NCBI GenBank assembly: GCA_012932295.1
Contig: JAAONU010000011.1
Coordinates: 48,114,352-48,178,351 of the forward strand
Origin: Cyclina sinensis
Lineage: Eukaryota > Mollusca > Bivalvia > Venerida > Veneridae
Direction: 5' to 3'
Length of the DNA stretch: 64,000 nucleotides
Below the pieces are notes generated by a model, which ran no database searches, had not been told where the DNA came from, and saw nothing but the letters and a program-made list of their open reading frames with translations. Numbering within the stretch: position 1 is the stretch's first letter; each line of letters opens with the position of its first letter. A program made the position numbers and the translations under genes. Positions 13,216-27,598 of the stretch are shown here, one piece after another.

Positions 13216-13674
13216 AATCGATATAGATGTACACATAGAAAGTAATAAAGGGAGATGTTTTGGCGGAGTCGATAAAATTATTACAAAGATGTTTATGTAA
13301 GTCAGAAATCTCAAATAATAATTCTTTATCTTCAAGCGATCCTTGTTTTAGTGTCCTACCAGTGTTTACCTAGATGTGTGTCAGTCTTTCCATCTGCAAA
13401 ATCTGAATTATTTATCTAGAAGCTCAGTTCGTGAAATTTGGTATGGTGATAGATATCACTGCGAAGATAGTGTACGTCCGTCAGTCTGTATGTATGTTTA
13501 TACGTCAAACTTAAATTCTAGATCTTAGAATAACCAAAAGCTACATCTATTAAAATTTACAAGATAATTATTGGCAATATGTAGATTAGACACATATTAA
13601 GTTAACTCGTTTTTGAATAAGCTTCATAAAGTGATAGATACATAGATAGCGTGATCATAGATGTGAGTTTTGAT

Positions 13675-14330
13675 TAGGTCAAACGCACTTTGGGGTCCGA
13701 ACCTAAAGTGCGGTAAATTTCACAACGCACTTTGGGGTCAAACGCACTTTGGGGTCAAAATGGAGAAATGAACCCCAAAGTGCGTTAATATGCTAAATAT
13801 CAACGCACTTTGGGTTCAAAAGTTCTGAAGGTGTCAACTGATCTCTGCTTAAATACTGAGTACTTATGTGCATGTATCAGTGAACATTTTTAGGTATTAA
13901 AAATAATCAAATGATAGTTGAATAACATTTTTAAGGTACTAATTATATTGAAACGTAACCCCCCCCCCCTTTGATTTAACAAGAAATAGGGAAATCCAGA
14001 TTTTTAATGGGTCGTCTTCAGATCCTATGGTATAAGGATCCGGATTTTAATCAGATTTAAATATGTGTGTCACGCAACCGCTACAATTATCGGCGCACAA
14101 CGCTAGTTCATGGGCAATGCTCAAATACTATGTTATCTAATGTATTATTGCACTCAATACACATCAAACATATTTATATATCTAAATTAATTTTTATTGA
14201 TTTAATGTTTATGACCCCAACGTGCGGTCGTTTGTCTGATGTTAAAAATTGCATATTTACCTGCGTAACGTACTTTGGGGGTCAAAATTTGACTTCAAAG
14301 TGCGTTTGACCCCAAAGTGCGGCGTTACAG
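13675..14330. mobile_element. possible TIR element with repeated 'cgcactttggggtc' motifs
   Basis: The left side has at least four copies of CGCACTTTGGGKTC or its complement (13687-13820). The right side ends with 'cttcaaagtgcgtttgaccc' and 'caaagtgcgg' (about 14292-14323), the inverted form of the left end. The interior of about 400 bp lacks these motifs and has no transposase. This resembles a MITE or foldback element with repeated subterminal motifs. I could not define a target-site duplication. Confidence 0.5.
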
Positions 14331-16130
14331 GGCTGTGTCCATGCATTCGTCTTTTTGTCTGTCCATACATGTGTAAAACATACCAAAAAAATATACTGAA
14401 GACATACCAATACAACTTCGAAAGATGGACGACACTAATACATATATTATGTTCTGAAGTTTAAAATGAGTATACGAGTTCTTTGTCTGTGTATTTGTCT
14501 TGTTTTATCAAATGTAATTTAAAAATTAACATGTTATTATTTGAACTATTATATTTTCTTTTGAAAAATCTCATCGAAACATATGGCATTGGCCTCTGTA
14601 AAATAGAATTGCGAGAACTATTAAACATGTGAATGCATGTTAAGCTTAACAAGTATTTGCATGTTATACCGTAGTTTGTTTAAACACACCGTTTCTCGAT
14701 ATCGACGTTCTAATAAAAAATGTCCGATTCGCGAGTTTCAGAACCATTTCGAAAATTTTATTGAATAAAATGTCAGAACTAAACACTGAGGTGGCAAGAA
14801 ACTTCTTGAAATAAAACTATTTCTTGATCCTTTAATAGCTTTAACCAACTGATAGAAGCATTGCATGGCCTCATCTTTATCTTATGTTATCAAGTCGTGG
14901 CTAGTATCCTCTTTTCTATTATCCAACATCCACGATAATTCAAAATGACTTACATGGCATGCATTTTGCTCTGATTTGGATGTAAACACAAGGTGTTTGC
15001 AGTTTAAATTTCAGTTGTCAAATGTATAAAGATCGCTATCCAGACAAGCTGTTGTTTCTTCCAGACATGTTTAATAAAAGTGCATCAACAAATAAGAGCT
15101 TACAGGCAACCAGTCAGTCATTACATCCAAGCAAATTGTTCGAACCTTTTAACCGTGAGCTGTTGCTTTTGATGACAGTTACTGATCTGTTTGGTCTTCA
15201 TGCAGTAACTCCAATCCCATATCTAGTTCGTCCTTTTTTCCAGAACAAGCTCTTCTGTTGAAAATGTATGCTTTTTCGTGTAATCATTTCTTAAACCATC
15301 TTATCTGGCAAAGTTAACAGTTACACAGGTTTACTGTATGATTAAATGTAAGAATTCTGTTTGGTATAAACTGTCATCTGTAACAGACCTTTTTTATTTA
15401 TCCGTTACGACTTCCATTTTCAGACATAAATCTTGTCTGATTGCATATCTTACTGATGTTTTGAAAACTTTGAATAATCCTAATAGTCCTCTATGCATTA
15501 TCCTTATATTTCCCGACGGATTTAAACGAAACATAATAAATCATCCTAGGCTATGGTATCGCTAGGTTTTTCAAACGCAAACTAAACATAGATAGTACCC
15601 CAAGAAGCAACAAAAGCAACCAAAAAAAGTAAAAAAAAAATAATAAAAAATATTAAGACTCTGGTTATTGATTTCTAACAAATTCAGTCATGTGCACTAA
15701 TCAGTTGCAAATAACAAGTCAGAATTTTTATACGCAGAAATGCTTATAATATTTTAACTGAAATATCAATCAATTATAGCTTCAATTTACAAGGGACAAT
15801 TCATATCTTGAATATTGAGAAAAAAGTTTGCGTTGTTTATGAGCTTCATCAAATCGTGTTTAAAATACTTTTTTTAATGTATTCAACTAATCTCCATCAG
15901 CAAATGGATTATGATAAGTGCGTAAGTAAGCCAGTGATTCTGTACATAGAAGTTATAGAAAATAGAGACCAGATACAACATGTAAGATACTTATGTCAAG
16001 GACGTCATGGGTAACGAGAAGTAGCATTTGTTTTCAGCGTTTGTTTCCTTGCGTGACATTCAGTAACAGTACGAAAATGTTGTGTTCTAAAATAAAAGAC
16101 TGAAAGACAAAAAGTATCTTATATTGTAAA
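14330..16130. other. non-coding interval
   Basis: I find no convincing gene. Plus-strand ORFs at 15022-15261, 15338-15565 and 15808-16014 have ordinary AT-rich composition and no recognisable motif. They could hide small exons, but nothing supports that. Confidence 0.4.
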
Positions 16131-16134
16131 TTTA

Positions 16135-16295
16135 ATGTGTATTATTTGCATTAAGGAGAATAAAATTAGGTCCTAAGATTAAATAGAGTCGAATTATTTG
16201 CTTAAGATGGTTTCGACAGCTGCTTGCTTTTATAACTTATAATAAGTTTTGTTCAGTGTGCGTCTCAAAATCGTTTTGAAAACTAATTTTCTCAG
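16135..16295 (+). repeat. diverged fragment of the start of the 7.8 kb duplicated unit
   Basis: 'aaatagagtcgaattatttg', 'ttttataacttataataagt' and 'tttgttcagtgtgc' here match the left edges of the large duplicated units (17170 and 25000 onward) with more differences than those units show between themselves. This suggests an older third copy of the edge. Confidence 0.6.
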
Positions 16296-19200
16296 ATTAG
16301 GATTTTATATTGTATCATTGTCTCCATTCATTGGAAGAATTAAATACATCCCGATACATTATTTTACGTAAAGCGGATGTTCCTGTCAGGTGCTTCTAAG
16401 TGTTTACTGTTCCTAAATTATGAACAATAAACACGAAAGGAAAGTTCCCTGGGGTTCCTTAAGTGTTCGGCAAACCACATCCGTATAATCCCTGCATGTT
16501 CAGATTAAGGAAGAAAGTTATTAATTGAATAGACGTGATAAACAAGCAATATGTAGTAATCACAATACTTCAGGTGTTCATGCTACTTGTAAACATGTGT
16601 ATTTGTGGATGAAGTAGGTATAAACCGACACAAGTGTGTGAAAATAGAACGCACACAGTTGAAGTCATCAGAAAGATAAAGTGATAGTATTGTATCTGAG
16701 ACGTTAACTGCAGGCAGTCAAACGGTAGGTGTAACTGCTATGAATATTTTATTATATAGGCGAGGGGCATTTAAAACTTGATAGAAACACCAGAATTTTG
16801 ACGTAGACGTATATATCAAAAGTTCAAAGTATGTACAGAACACGAAATATTTTTTAAGCTAGTTTACTAATATAAGTATATGAATATCGTATCCCGGGAA
16901 CATTTATAAATAACTTTTTCCCGAAAATTATTTATTGTCCATATAATGTGTTTCATTTGCAGGAAAGAGAGTAAATTGCCAATATAATTAGTACCGTTTG
17001 TTTAAAGAAAATAAAGTGTAAATTCAAAATGTACCATTTAAAGAAAAGAGTGTCTGAGTGAATTGTTAATTTAACGCGTACCAATTGCCGTTAAAAGAGT
17101 GATTTGTATTTTTTTATTTGCATTTTAGAAAATGAATTGAAAATTTAATGTGTATCATTTGCTTTAAAGAGAATGAAATTATGTCCAAAGATGATTAAAT
17201 AGAGTCGAATTATTTGCATTAGATGATTACGACGGTATAACTTATAATAAGTTTTGTTCAGTGTGCCTCGTAAAATCGATGGACAAAGTTTTGGCACAGA
17301 TATTTTCTTTTGGTCCTTAAAGAAATAAATAAGATATCGACAATGTTTTGAAAACAAAACGAACACATGCAACCATATTGTTTTTCTTTCTTTCAACAGC
17401 CACCGTTTTAAATCTTAATAACAGTTCAACCGCATTGTTTATAGAAGACAGAAAATTGTTTAAGTTGCATTTATATGCCTATACGTAGAAAACTGTATTT
17501 ACACTTCGATATAAACGTTTTTGCTAGTATGAAAATAACGACATAAATCAATATATTATTATATGTTAAGGGCAGATGATTCATATATATACTCCAAGAA
17601 CTCCAGACAATTTTAAATCCAGAAAACCCTTTATCAATTCAGACTAGATCCGCCACTAAATGGAAATATTCCAAAGCATCAATAAGATTGCTTATGGAGA
17701 AAGTACACCCAATAATTGGTGATACCCTGTTGCAGTTTGCAGCGCATAAGCTGTCTATCATGATGTGAGTTGCTAGTATATCGCCATGGATTTTTTATAA
17801 TTTAATTTCGGGGAGAGACAAGGAAAATTATTTAAATGATTATATTCTTGGACATTTAGATTAGATGCTTAAGTCTACTGAACCCAACTCATAAACGAAT
17901 TTATCTTGTTCACTTCAAGCACTTTTCGCACGTAAATTGCATATCATGCAATCGAATCTAGTTTCAACACATAAATCTTGCAAGTGTGATCTGGAAATTG
18001 CTGATCGCGTTAAAGGGAATGCTCGTTTCTTGATTGATAAAAAGTATTACTCTTAATACTGATGTTATCACAGCCTGTAGAGCAGGATGTGCACCTCTTG
18101 TAACAAGAAGCATTATCTTAGTTTATAGTCTCAGTAGCGTTGTAAATATTTTTTTATCTAAATGTGATATCTGTCTCAAACTGTTGCAGCTTTATTAGCT
18201 CCATTAGAGTAATTGATGGAACATAAAATACAAAAGACAAAGCCAATAAAATGTAGAACAAAAATGAATTTATAGTTTGGTCACTTCGCTGTACCTTATG
18301 ATCAACTTTACTTTCTAGTCTTCAAAAATGAGTTATGTTTTGAGGTACAGACGACGCAGTCAATGATACACACTATAAAACCTTAAACGCTGAAATAATA
18401 GGAAGACATGAAGTATTTTTTATCTTTCATGGTGTTCTATATTCAAATCGCTATTTTATTATGTCTGCTTCCTTTCAAATCGACTTTTTGAATGAAAGTG
18501 TAATACACTTAGAAAACGTCACTATATTGCTGAACGTTTCAACACTTCTCAGAGACTTACCTGAATGAACAAGGCTATGAAGAAGGCTTTTTGGTTTGAA
18601 CAGAGAGTAATTGTCTGTACATTCAACCGACTTACACATCTACATAAGTAACCTACGTAAATAAAACATTAGGTAAGTAAATGACAGTCTAAGTTATTTA
18701 AGACAGTTTAGGTAGTGTTGCATTTAGCACTTAAAATACTTATTGAAAGTGGAATCTTTACAAAATTTTAACCACTGTTTTGGAACGAAAAAGTACATGT
18801 TTCAGTCTCAATACGACACTGAATTAACGAGATACAAATTGAAAAAAAAGTATGTGTCATTAAATATCTTTCTTTAGATGCAGGAATAGAATTAGAACTT
18901 AAGCCGTAGCAACAAATGACTGTATGAATATTACAGTTACAAGTACAAGGAAGACTTGTTGGACGTGCCTGTGTGTGTATAGATCTACGCGAGAGAAATA
19001 AAAAGGTTGATCTTTGTTCTCCTCTTAATCAAATGCAAATAGAGGCAATATTCCAAGACGGCTAGTATCGACCAATGAGTTATGTTTCTGTTACTACCAA
19101 CACTTAATTCCATTGGATTTCTATAGACAATGACGGGACTGTTTTATGTCTCACTTATGTGTAATACGCAATTACCCAAACTATTTTGGCTGAAACCAAA

Positions 19201-19777
19201 TGTACATACCAACAGATTCTTGTGAAAACAAAACAAAAATCGTGCGATATCTTTCCGATTTCTGATAAGTCACCATCGCAGGAAGAACAATTAGATTGAT
19301 ATATGGTACAGGAAACAAGCAGTTTATGGTGTTATTTCTATCTGTGCCAGCAACGAATGTAATGCCTGTAGCTCAAATTGTAAGCATGGTTTTCAAATAT
19401 TCAAATATATCATTTTCATACTCTTTGCTTAAAATGGCTTAGGTATTATGTTTTGTCTTTAAACTTTACTCTACCTTGATTTATTAAATACTTAAAATTG
19501 ATCATGTTTAAAAAAAATGAAAGTTTGAATTGTCACGGTGATTTGAGATTTGCTTAGGTTGAACTTATGGTAATATTTTCCATATAGTTTTGTGCAAGTT
19601 TTTCAACAGGAATAATGTAAATACAATGCAGTTAAAAAGATAAAAACGTGTAAGAAAAATCATGCTGGTAAAATTACTTTGTCTCGAAAATTTTTAATCA
19701 GTTCAAAGAGTAAACAACGAAAATATATTAATTCGTGATGTTAGAAATATCAGTAACATTAATCATAGGTAAAAGCA

Positions 19778-21009
19778 TTGTTAGACCACATTTGTAACAA
19801 GGGTGTTACAAATGTGATCTCATACGTAACAGGTGTTAAAGATGTGTAACAGGAATCAAGCACATATATAACATAGTTGGTGAGGATGCCGATTTTCGAT
19901 GTGACATACAATCACATTTGTCACAGAAGGGAAGGAAACAGCGCATGTTTACAACTGAAACACATTTGTCATAAATTTAAGTAATAAGTGTTATAATAAG
20001 TCGGGTTAATATCTTGGTTTGTTATATGGGATTGAAATTTTATGGAAGTAAGGTGGTCATATGTCCTTTCTAATTTCTTTTTTACATTCAGAGCCATTTT
20101 GATCCTATAGTTATAGTTATATACTTCCTTCCTACTGTCCGTCCGTCCGTCTCGCTTTTTTGTACGCCTGAATATTCAGCAAAATTCAGTGAAATATTAT
20201 GGAAATCTTGTGTACCAAAGGAAGATGTGACTGTTGTACGCGCAAATACAGCTTATGCGTGAGTTGTAAACGCTATTCGAAAATGTTTATAGCTTACATA
20301 AACGAATACAACTGACGTAAGTTATGTACGTTATAAAATATTCACATGGTCTTACAGATCTAGTTCACTTACAGGGTAGTTTGTATAACAAAACAAAAAA
20401 TTACACCTAATCATCACCAAACATTGGAAATAAGATATAAAAAGCTTCAACTGTCTCAAACCCTTTTAATATTTGAAATTTACTCTACATTCTTACAAAC
20501 TTAAACAAAGAATAATTTCCAAAATAGATGGATCCAGTGGAGTGGTAAACGGAATGATATGGGTCACTAGTCAAGGCCAAACCCGCTGCCCCGTCTAACG
20601 GATCCGTCCTTATACCGGATGGATCCAGTGCATACCAACTCCCTGATAGTCTATGAATTGCGAAGAAAGACACTTAAAAGGATTCCCAACCAGCGACTCC
20701 TGCAAATGAGTACATCTAAGTGGTTATACCAATTCAGCCTGCCGAGTAGTAGTAGGTAGTTATAACGACAATGGTGATAGTAGATTGCAGATGTATTATT
20801 GGCAGCTATACAATGATGTTCCTATAATCCTGTTACTATCACCACTGAACATTGTCGGTCAAGAAACTAAACCTGTTACTTGTTAAGCTTCTGATGTCAA
20901 CCCCAATTTCAGACAAACACATCTGTAACATATTTTACCTATTACGAAAGTGATCACATTCGTAGAAAATCTGTTACAAATGTGATTTGCTACAAATGTG
21001 GTCTAACAA
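19778..21009. mobile_element. TIR element within A1
   Basis: The left end TTGTTAGACCACATTTGTA and right end TACAAATGTGGTCTAACAA are exact inverse complements. Extra copies of GTTACAAATGTG-type motifs lie just inside both ends. No transposase ORF is seen. 'AGCA' abuts both ends and could be a 4-bp target duplication, but this is not secure. A related copy occupies 27599-29012 in A2. Confidence 0.65.
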
Positions 21010-21834
21010 AGCATAACAACGTGTATTGTTTAAACATGCGTTAATGCATCCGTTAATGCACCCGAAGTTATAGAAAGAAAAGTTTATATTACCATACGAT
21101 ATTGATCTTGCAACATCTGTCAAAATAACTAATGAAGACTGTTCCCGTTAGAATGAGAGTACTGTGCAATTAAGTCTCAGTTTTGCTTAAATCTTTATTT
21201 TCATATTCGAAAGAAAACATTTGTTTTAAGTGTGAGCCTGATTGATTTTTTCTGCTAGTCACACTTTAGTTAGGTCGTATCAAAAATAACTTTCGATTGA
21301 CTGTTAGTGTTTACAAGTACAGTGCGCAGGGATCATAACTCTGTCATTTTGTTTTCTTTATTGACTTTACGTATTTAAGCTTTGTTTAGGTCATAAGTAT
21401 AAATTTGTTTAAGGAAATCAATGGAAACAATACAGGTACAAGTGACCATTTTTCAATATCTTATCCCTTAAATAGGATGGCTCTTAGATACTGGGGTTTA
21501 AATGTCTACCAGACTTGATTTTGTTAAAACATTATATTAACTTCACATTTTAAGAGAATTTAAAAAAAAAGCCTGTTTTCATTTATGTATGGATGCTGTG
21601 TGTTGTATTTTGAGTATTATATGTTTGAAAAAGGCGATACTCTGCGTTTTGGAATAACTACACTCTAAATTCGGTGCGAAAAAATCAACTCTTTTCCTTC
21701 TCCGGTTTTTAGATCGTTATTTTCTTTTTCGACTTTCGTCCATTTTCTTATTCAGTATTTACCAGTCTCCGTATTTGATATTTGCTATCTCCTGTTTCTA
21801 CTTTCACCAAACTCATTATTCGATATATTAAGTC

Positions 21835-22210
21835 GGGCGATGTTGAAAACGGAATGGGCGAAAGTGGTATAAGGAAATGCTGTTCTGTAGGTAGAACAAG
21901 ATGTTTTGCGAAAACTCGAAAAGGAGATGGGTAAATGTTGAATAAGGAGATAGCAAAAGTCGAATTAGAGGATGGGCGAAAATTGAATAAGGAAATGGCG
22001 AATATCGAATAGAGAGATGGGCGAAATTTTAAGAAGGAAATAGCGAATATCGAATAGCGAGATGGGCGAGAGTTGAACAAGGAAATGGCTAATATCGAAT
22101 AGAAAGATGGGAGAAAGTTTAAGAAGGAAATGGCAAATATTGAACAATGAAATAGCGGATATGGAATAAGGAGATGAATGAATTTCGAATAGGCAGGTGG
22201 CTAAAATCAA
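21835..22210. repeat. 45-bp minisatellite in A1
   Basis: The unit holds 'aaggaaatggcgaatatcga' and 'atagagagatgggcgaaa' and recurs about every 45 bp with variation. Because 45 is a multiple of three, the minus strand reads as repeating 15-residue peptides (ORFs at 21748-22080 and 21965-22276). These are repeat artefacts, not proteins. Confidence 0.7.
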
Positions 22211-25200
22211 ATAATGAAATCGTGAATTGAAAAAAGGGGAAAGGAAGAACGGAAACAGGTAGCGTACTTCTTGCACTTCTACTAGTTTATATTAATTTAA
22301 CATGTTTCGTGTCCAAGTTCTTTTCATAGAACCTGTGCGTTCTAGTACAAACAACATGTTTGAAATTCTTTCTCCTCTGTTTTGTCATAAACCTAGTCAT
22401 TCGTTTTGTGCTTTTTTTTATATAAATTCACATATGTCATGTCTTGTGTCTACCCAAGTTGCCGGAGTTAACTTGCATTCAGTACATGTAACAAATCGTT
22501 AAAGAAATCTTTGATGTTTTTTCAATGTTTGTAGGTGTAATATTTTCACTGTTAGAATTTTGAAAATGCTTGTTATGATTTTAGCTGTTACAGTATGTGC
22601 TCACTGCTGTTTCAGTCAATCACATCGTTCTATTTCAAACTAGATTTTAAGATATTTATTACTGTAAAATTTATTTAAATAGATTCCTTTGATGCTATTC
22701 GTCACTAATTGTAAAATCTTTGTAATTTTGTCTGTAAAACCAACAGTTGAATTCACAATCAAATCCTTTATTTATAAAGTACATTATCTTAAACCCACAA
22801 AAAACAACAACAACAACAAAAAACGATTTCGTGATCAGTTACGCAAATACGTAAACAGCTGAACACATTATATACCAGCTACTGTGTTGCAAGCATTGCT
22901 TTATTGTCTTGATTCTTTATGGTTCATACATTAAATGAAAGTGTTCTCGCTTTATTTACATAAGGTTAGGAAAAGATAAAGACCTTCCATTGTTTTACCA
23001 CGAAAACTTTAGAAGAGTACTCAGTTGAGTCCATTGTTTTTTTATACATATATCTTGTACAACCACTTCCACTTGAAATTTAGAAATTTTAGGTTTGATT
23101 TCTCGGTTCGAACACTTCATCAGCTGTTTGTTATTATTACTTTAGAGCTTTTTATTACAATTTTACTGTTTTAATTCTAGAAACGTTTATCCATTCACGC
23201 AGTGTTTATGTTGTTTTGTTTTACCAAGTGGTTGGAGACCAAAGTAGTTAATCGCGCAACATGTTCGTTTATGTTCACATGAACTGTTTTAGAAAAAAAG
23301 ATTTGCATCAGATAATTGTTGAGATCTAGTTTTTTCTTTCTCAAGAGGAATGCAATTTCATATACTAAGGAAGCGTGTGTTAATGCTAAACATGTTCTAA
23401 ACGAATTATCGTTTCTAACGATGCGTCGTTGTGTGCGATGACAGTATTTGAATTTGTCATAAAACTCAACCTGTCACAGCAGTAACAACAAAATAATAAT
23501 GAGCTGCTTCTTTTTGGGTTATGCCTCTAAGAACAACACCCACTACATTGGCGAGTTTTCAGAATGCGACAAAGCGTCTATTGAAAATGAATATGCAGTA
23601 GAGCGTCTGGAGCTGGGGATTTTCTGGTATCCTTATTCTGCGGCTTTCGATCCTATTTTCGACTCCATTTGCAACCCTAGTTGAACAATGTGCAATCATT
23701 TGAAGCTGCATTCAATGTATTGAATCTGATTGTTTCATTGTGGTTGGCAAATATTTGTTTGTGTACTTAAGTAAATGATATGTTTAAATTTAACAGAGAA
23801 AATGACTGTAATTTACATATAATTTTGCATAATTTTTTGATAACGAGAACAATAAAATTGAAATTTGTTTACTGCACGTAAAAATATTACAACTCAGACT
23901 TTAACACTTTATGCAACTGTTTTTGCCATAGACATGTTTCACACTCTTAAAGCCATTTGATAAAAACATTGGATTTGATATTTTAAATATGAAGCCTCAG
24001 TGAACTTTAAATGAATTTTATGAAATGTACTAAGTAAGACCATGACTTTCTACGGCTTTAAGAGAACAAAATATTTCTGCAATACCTCCTTGATTTCAAT
24101 ATAAGTACATTGATCTCAGATACTCCATAATTTTGAGTCTATTTATAGTTTAATAACCCCTGGATAATGTAACATATGTTCCTAACAGCGACACTATTAA
24201 CTTCTAGTTTTCTTTGAAGCAAGCGTAGGTAGTATTGAATTTATGTTTATAGGGTTTGTTGACATGTCTCAGTTTCCTTTCTTGTTTAAGATATAAAAGA
24301 TCCTCACTAGATCAATGTCGTTCTGTTTTGTATATTAATATGTTGTTGTTTGTTTTTACCTACGATTAATCATAATAAATCATAATAAACAGCTTGTGTG
24401 TTATGGAAATTGTCATACATAGCCATTAGGTGTAGTTTTAATAGGCAACTTTATTGTTACAATGTAAAATGAACGATTCTTTTGTATCTTTTAAATGCCA
24501 CAAAATGAAGGTAATATTCTTATATTCTACCGAATGAAATCAAGTGTGATCTTTTGTTGAAAAAAAGAACAAAACTCAAGCAACTGTATCGTTTACGGTA
24601 AGCAGAAACAAATAATATGACATCTGCCGGTAATCCCAAATCATAGTTCTGAGACAGTCGTTTTGTTAATTGACTCATTATTTGTTTAACTTGTATCATC
24701 TAAGTTGATATCATATTGTTACTTGTCCTTCTTATTTCAGTTCCTCGTAACAATGCCCAAGTAGGTCAAAACGACAACGCAGATCTTCATAATATGTCTT
24801 ATATTGATTAACTACAACATTCGTCTGATAATACATCACCATTATAAGGATCTAAAATATACCTCATAAGAGCTTATTATGTGTAATTCTAGGAGATATA
24901 TATTTACACATTAATCACAGAGAACGAAATATTACCCTAATTTCCCTATTTTTTTTTAATTTCTAAATTTAATGTATTACATTTGCATTAAAGAGAATGA
25001 AATTATGTCCAAAGATGATTAAATAGAGTCGAATTATTTGCATTAGATGGTTACGACAGTTGCATGCTTTTATAACTTATAATATGTTTTGTTCAGTGTG
25101 CCTCGTAAAAGCGATGGACAAAGTTTTGGCACAGATATTTTCTTTTATTAAAGAAATAAATAAGTCATCTACAATGTTTTGAAAACAAAACGAACACATG

Positions 25201-27598
25201 CAACCATACTGTTTTTCTTTCTTTCAACAGCAACCGTTTTAAATCTTAATAACAGTTCAACCACATTATTTATAAAAGAGGAAATTGTTTAAGTTGCATT
25301 TATATGCCTATACATAGAAAACTGTATTTACACTTCGATATAAACGTTTTTGCTAGTACGAAATTACGACATAAATCAATATCGTATTATATGTTAAGTG
25401 CAGATCATTCATAATTATATACTCCAAGAACTCCAGACAATTTTAAACCCAGAAAACCCTTTATAAATTCAGGCTAGATCCGCCACTAAATGGAAATATT
25501 TCAAAGCATCAATCAGATTGCTTATGGAGAAAATAAAGCCAATCATTGGTGATACCCTGTTGCAGCTTGCAGCACATAAGCTGTCTATGATGATGCCAGT
25601 TGCTAGTTTATCGCCATGGATTTTTTATAATTTAATATTCGGGAAGAGAAAAGGAAAACTATTTAAATGATTATATTCTTGGACATTTAGATTAGATGCT
25701 TAAGTCTACTAAACCCAACTCATAAACGAATTTGTCTTGTTCACTACAAGCACTTTTCGCACGTAAATTGCATATCATACAATCGAATCTAGTTTCAACA
25801 CATAAATCTTGCGTGATCTCGAACTTGCTGATCGCGTTAAAGGGAATGCTCGTTTCTTGATTGATAAAAAGTATTACTCTTAATACTGATGTTATCACAG
25901 CCTGTACAGCAGGATGTGCACCTCTTGTAACAAGGCCTTATCTTATTTTATAGTCTTTGTAGCGTTGAAAATACTTTTTATCTAAATGTGATATCTGTCT
26001 CAAACTGTTGCAGCTTTATTAACTCCATTAGAGTAATTGATGGAACATAAAATACAAAAGACAAAGCCAATAAAATGTAGAACAAAAATGAATTTATAGT
26101 TTGGTCACTTCGCTGTACCTTATGATCAACTTTACTTTCTAGTCTTCAAAAATGAGTTATGTTTTGAGGTACAGACGACGCAGTCAACGATACACACTAT
26201 AAAACCTTAAACGCTGAAATAATAGGAAGACATGAAGTATTTTCTATCTTTCATGGTGTTCTATATTCAAATCGCTATTTTATTATGTCTGCTTCCTTTC
26301 AAATCGACTTTTTGAATGAAAGTGTAATACGCTTAGAAAACGTCACTATATTGCTGAACGTTTCAACACTTCTCAGAGACTTACCTTAATGAACTAGGCT
26401 ATGAAGAAGGCTTTTTGGTTTGAACAGAGAGTAATTGTCTGTACATTCAACCGACTTACACATCTACATAAGTAACCTACGTAAATAAAACATTAGGTAA
26501 GTAAATGACAGTCTAAATTATTTTAGACAGTTTAGGTAGTGTTGCATTTAGCACTTAAAATACTTATTGAAAGTGGAATCTTTACAAAATTTTAACCACT
26601 TTTTTGGAACGAAAAAATACATGTTTCAGTCTCAATACGACACTGAATTAACGAGATACAAATTGAAAAAAAGTATGTGTCATTAAATATCTTTCTTTAG
26701 ATGCAGGAATAGAATTAGAACTTAAGCCGTAGCAACAAATGACTGTATGAATATTACAGTTACAAGTACAAGGAAGACTTGTTGGACGTGCCTGTGTGTG
26801 TATAGATCTACGCGAGAGAAATAAAAAGGTTGATCTTTGTTCTCCTCTTAATCAAATGCAAATAGAGGCAATATTCCAAGACGGCTTGTTCGACCAATGA
26901 GTTATGTTTCTGTTACTGCCCACACTTAATGCCATGGGATTTCTATAGACAATGACGGGACTGTTTTATGTCTCACTTATGTGTAATACGCAATTACCCA
27001 AACTATTTTGGCTGAAACCAAATGTACATACCAACAGATTCTTGTGAAAACAAAACAAAAATTGTGCGATATCTTTCCGTTTTCTGATAAGTCACCATCG
27101 CAGGAAGAACAATTAGATTGATATATGGTACAGGAAACAAGCAGTTTATGGTGTTATTTCTATCTGTGCCAGCAACGAATGTAATGCCTGTAGCTCAAAT
27201 TGTAAGCATGGTTTTCAAATATTCAAATATATTATTTTCATACTCTTTGCTTAAAATGGCTTAGGTATTATGTTTTGTCTTTAAACTTTACTCTACCTTG
27301 ATTTATTAAATACTTAAAATTGATCATGTTTAAAAAAAAATGAAAGTTTGAATTGTCACGGTGATTTGAGATTTGCTTAGGTTGAACTTATGGTAATATT
27401 TTCCATATAGTTTGGTGCAAGTTGTTCAACAGGAATAATGTAAATACAATGCAGTTAAAAAGATAAAAACGTGTAAGAAAAATCATGCTGGTAAAATTAC
27501 TTTGTCTCGAAAATTTTTAATCAGTTTAAAGAGTAAACAACGAAAATATATTAATTCGTGAAGTTAGAAATATCAGTAACATTAAACATAGGTAAAAG

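Larger units (their letters stand above)
17140..24946 (+). repeat. large tandem segmental duplication, copy A1
   Basis: This block matches 24966-33421 in the same orientation and order from end to end, with scattered substitutions and indels. Anchors include 'tgtccaaagatgattaaata' (17180/25007), 'ccggatggatccagtg' (20616, with a one-base change in copy 2) and 'ataatatgtcttatattga' near the right end. It contains a TIR element and a 45-bp minisatellite, listed separately. I see no intact gene; ORFs inside are short and often broken in the partner copy, so coding is unlikely. Confidence 0.85.

Noticed and set aside
21748..22276. Overlapping minus-strand ORFs with repeated FAISLFN/RPS peptides (also 30352-30734)
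   Set aside because: They are produced by a 45-bp minisatellite whose period is a multiple of three; the peptide repeat needs no selection.
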